From the NCBI GenBank assembly GCA_965200885.1, contig OZ241737.1:1426001-1490000 (forward strand): 64,000 nt of DNA, in the 5' to 3' direction. The notes under the pieces were generated by a model that saw only the letters and a program-made list of their open reading frames with translations, was not told where the DNA came from and did not search any database. A program made the translations under genes and the position numbers. Below, piece by piece: positions 62,833 to 64,000 of this stretch; the first letter of the stretch is position 1, and every line of letters starts with the position of its first letter. This DNA is from MPNP01 sp026710155 (GTDB taxonomy: Bacteria; Pseudomonadota; Alphaproteobacteria; Rhodobacterales; Rhodobacteraceae).

Positions 62833-63324
62833 TTGCTGACAATTTTTCGTGGGGAAAGCACCCATAAAATGGATCAAAAGGGAAGGGTATCCATACCGGC
62901 GGATTATCGCCGGATCATTATTGAGGAAAATGCCAAGGTCGGAAAGGAGTTGGATCAAAACACCCTGGTGATTGTTTTTGGTGACAACAGGCAGAGCCAC
63001 CTGGAATGTTATCCATTGACCCTTTCAAGGGAAATTCATGAAAACATCAAATCCAAATTTCCAAGGGGTACCCCCAAGCGGGAATTTCTCGACAACTTTT
63101 TTGAAACCAAATCAATTGCAGTGCAAATTGACCCAAATGGCCGGATGTTATTGCCACAGAATGTTAGAACAAAGGCTGAATTGGGTGCCAATGTATGTTT
63201 TGCGGGCAAAGGCGAGAGTTTCCAGATATGGAATCCAGAGAAATATTCACAAAGGCAAAAGGAACTGGAAGGGATGTTCAGAGACGATGAGGTCATTTCC
63301 AATCCTTTGGTATTGCTTGAATGA
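62833..63324 (+). CDS. mraZ: MraZ, transcriptional regulator of the division/cell-wall cluster
   Basis: The protein has 163 residues. FRGESTHKMDQKGRVSIPADYRR at the N-terminus (quoted in part) and the second half AVQIDPNGRMLLPQNVRTKA show the two AbrB-like swapped-hairpin repeats of MraZ. There is no ATG before the conserved FRG, so the TTG at 62833 is taken as start. rsmH follows 9 bases later, the standard order of the dcw cluster. Confidence 0.93.
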   Translation: MLTIFRGESTHKMDQKGRVSIPADYRRIIIEENAKVGKELDQNTLVIVFGDNRQSHLECYPLTLSREIHENIKSKFPRGTPKREFLDNFFETKSIAVQIDPNGRMLLPQNVRTKAELGANVCFAGKGESFQIWNPEKYSQRQKELEGMFRDDEVISNPLVLLE

Positions 63325-63333
63325 ACCTGGAAA

Positions 63334-64000
63334 ATGACACAAGACCTGGAAAAATTGGGGAATTCCGGCACTCATGTTCCGGTGCTTCTGGAAGGATTTC
63401 TAAAAGAGGTTTACCCAATTGAAGGAAATTGGCTTGATGGAACCTTTGGTTCAGGAGGTTACTCAAAGGCCTTGATTACTGCGGGGGCCAACAAAGTCAT
63501 AGCCCTGGATTGCGACCCAGAAGCAAGGAAGCACTATTCCAGCCTTCCAAATGAATACTGTGAAAAGATTGTATTTTTGGCAAGCTGGTTTGGTAATTTT
63601 GATCAAAAGAGTGAAATCAAGGCATACTGCCCACTCGACGGTGTCGTATTTGACCTTGGTGTGTCATCCGCACAGTTCGATCAGGATATACGGGGGTTCT
63701 CCTTCAATAAGGATGGACCGCTGGATATGAGAATGTCACAAAAGGGTACAACGGCTGCCGAGCTTATAAACCGGTATTCCGAGTCCCAATTGGCCGATTT
63801 GTTTTATTTTTATGGCGAGGAAAGGGCAGCAAGAAAAATTGCAAGGGGCATTATAAACGAAAGAAAAAACGGGCCAATAACCTCAACGCTTCAGTTGGCA
63901 AATCTCATCAAGCGGTTTGTGCCTGTTTCCGGTAAGGGTAAAATACATCCAGCAACCAAAAGCTTCATGGCGTTGAGATTGGTGGTCAACAGGGAACTGG
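63334..64000 (+). CDS. rsmH: 16S rRNA (cytosine(1402)-N(4))-methyltransferase RsmH, partial
   Basis: This ATG frame runs past the window edge with 222 codons visible. GTHVPVLLEGFLKEV is the family N-terminus; LDGTFGSGGYSKAL is the SAM-binding motif; FDLGVSSAQFDQDIRGFSF and GPLDMRMSQ follow, then the AELINRYSESQLADLFYFYGEE segment, quoted in part. It methylates C1402 of 16S rRNA in the decoding centre. The start at 63334 fits; an ATG at 63321 is in another frame that soon stops. Confidence 0.95.
   Translation, partial: MTQDLEKLGNSGTHVPVLLEGFLKEVYPIEGNWLDGTFGSGGYSKALITAGANKVIALDCDPEARKHYSSLPNEYCEKIVFLASWFGNFDQKSEIKAYCPLDGVVFDLGVSSAQFDQDIRGFSFNKDGPLDMRMSQKGTTAAELINRYSESQLADLFYFYGEERAARKIARGIINERKNGPITSTLQLANLIKRFVPVSGKGKIHPATKSFMALRLVVNREL

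Noticed and set aside
1..64000. CRISPR arrays, rRNA operons, intact insertion sequences, integrase genes
   Set aside because: No regularly spaced repeats, ribosomal RNA sequence, complete transposase or integrase was recognised anywhere in the window.

Overview
The window comes from the chromosome of an alphaproteobacterium of fairly low GC content. It looks closest to Rhodobacterales or a related marine lineage. Evidence: a DUF6280 protein, MmcB, a DUF3108 protein close to rpmB, a Pcm/TolC/ValS neighbourhood, an RsmH with the DGTFGSGGYS form, and a tRNA-His without an encoded G-1 and with A73. Genus cannot be named from the sequence.

Layout. 1-13.1 kb: the start of methylmalonyl-CoA mutase and the propionyl-CoA carboxylase genes pccA and pccB, all on the minus strand. 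They are separated by about 8.7 kb of accessory DNA (decayed secreted-protein gene, IS1595-type transposase remnant, Calx-beta protein, pentapeptide-repeat membrane protein, single-chain restriction-methyltransferase). A decayed second copy of the pccA 3' end lies on the far side of this DNA, which suggests an element that inserted at the pccA 3' end. 13-22 kb: housekeeping and transport genes (Bcr/CflA and EamA transporters, YebC, YgfZ, a degenerate inositol-phosphatase paralogue, thioesterase, EF-P, DUF6280, DUF3108) plus a secreted protein whose start is broken at a C10 tract. 22-25.3 kb: two divergent DNA methyltransferases, one fused to a GIY-YIG-like domain. 25.5-31.7 kb: meaB, rpmB, lepA, glutamate-family dehydrogenase, tRNA-His, mmcB. 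With meaB, pccAB and mcm, the window holds most of the propionyl-CoA to succinyl-CoA route.

33.4-38.6 kb: a compact four-gene efflux operon (TolC-like lipoprotein, periplasmic adaptor, MacB-type ATPase, MacB-type permease). Its adaptor carries a cytoplasmic PAS sensor domain before its membrane segment. This is the most unusual gene system seen here. 39.2-40.5 kb: a putative type II restriction-modification pair (TSPPY methyltransferase plus HNH/endonuclease VII-like nuclease). 40.8-49 kb: folate cyclo-ligase, YmdB-like phosphodiesterase, glycosyltransferase, ABC exporter, PLP aminotransferase, and a zinc-homeostasis locus (COG0523 GTPase divergent from DUF1826-zur, with a perfect Zur-type palindrome between).

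49-64 kb: NYN nuclease-like gene, valS, an orphan CoxL-type molybdenum hydroxylase subunit, tolC, pcm, tRNA-Gly, a uvrD with an unusual insertion, DUF1127, mrp, and the start of the division/cell-wall cluster (mraZ, rsmH). Four separate DNA methyltransferase loci, secreted proteins next to homopolymer tracts, and decayed gene fragments mark the accessory parts; the rest is ordinary chromosome. All calls rest on reading the sequence and translations; no database search was run.
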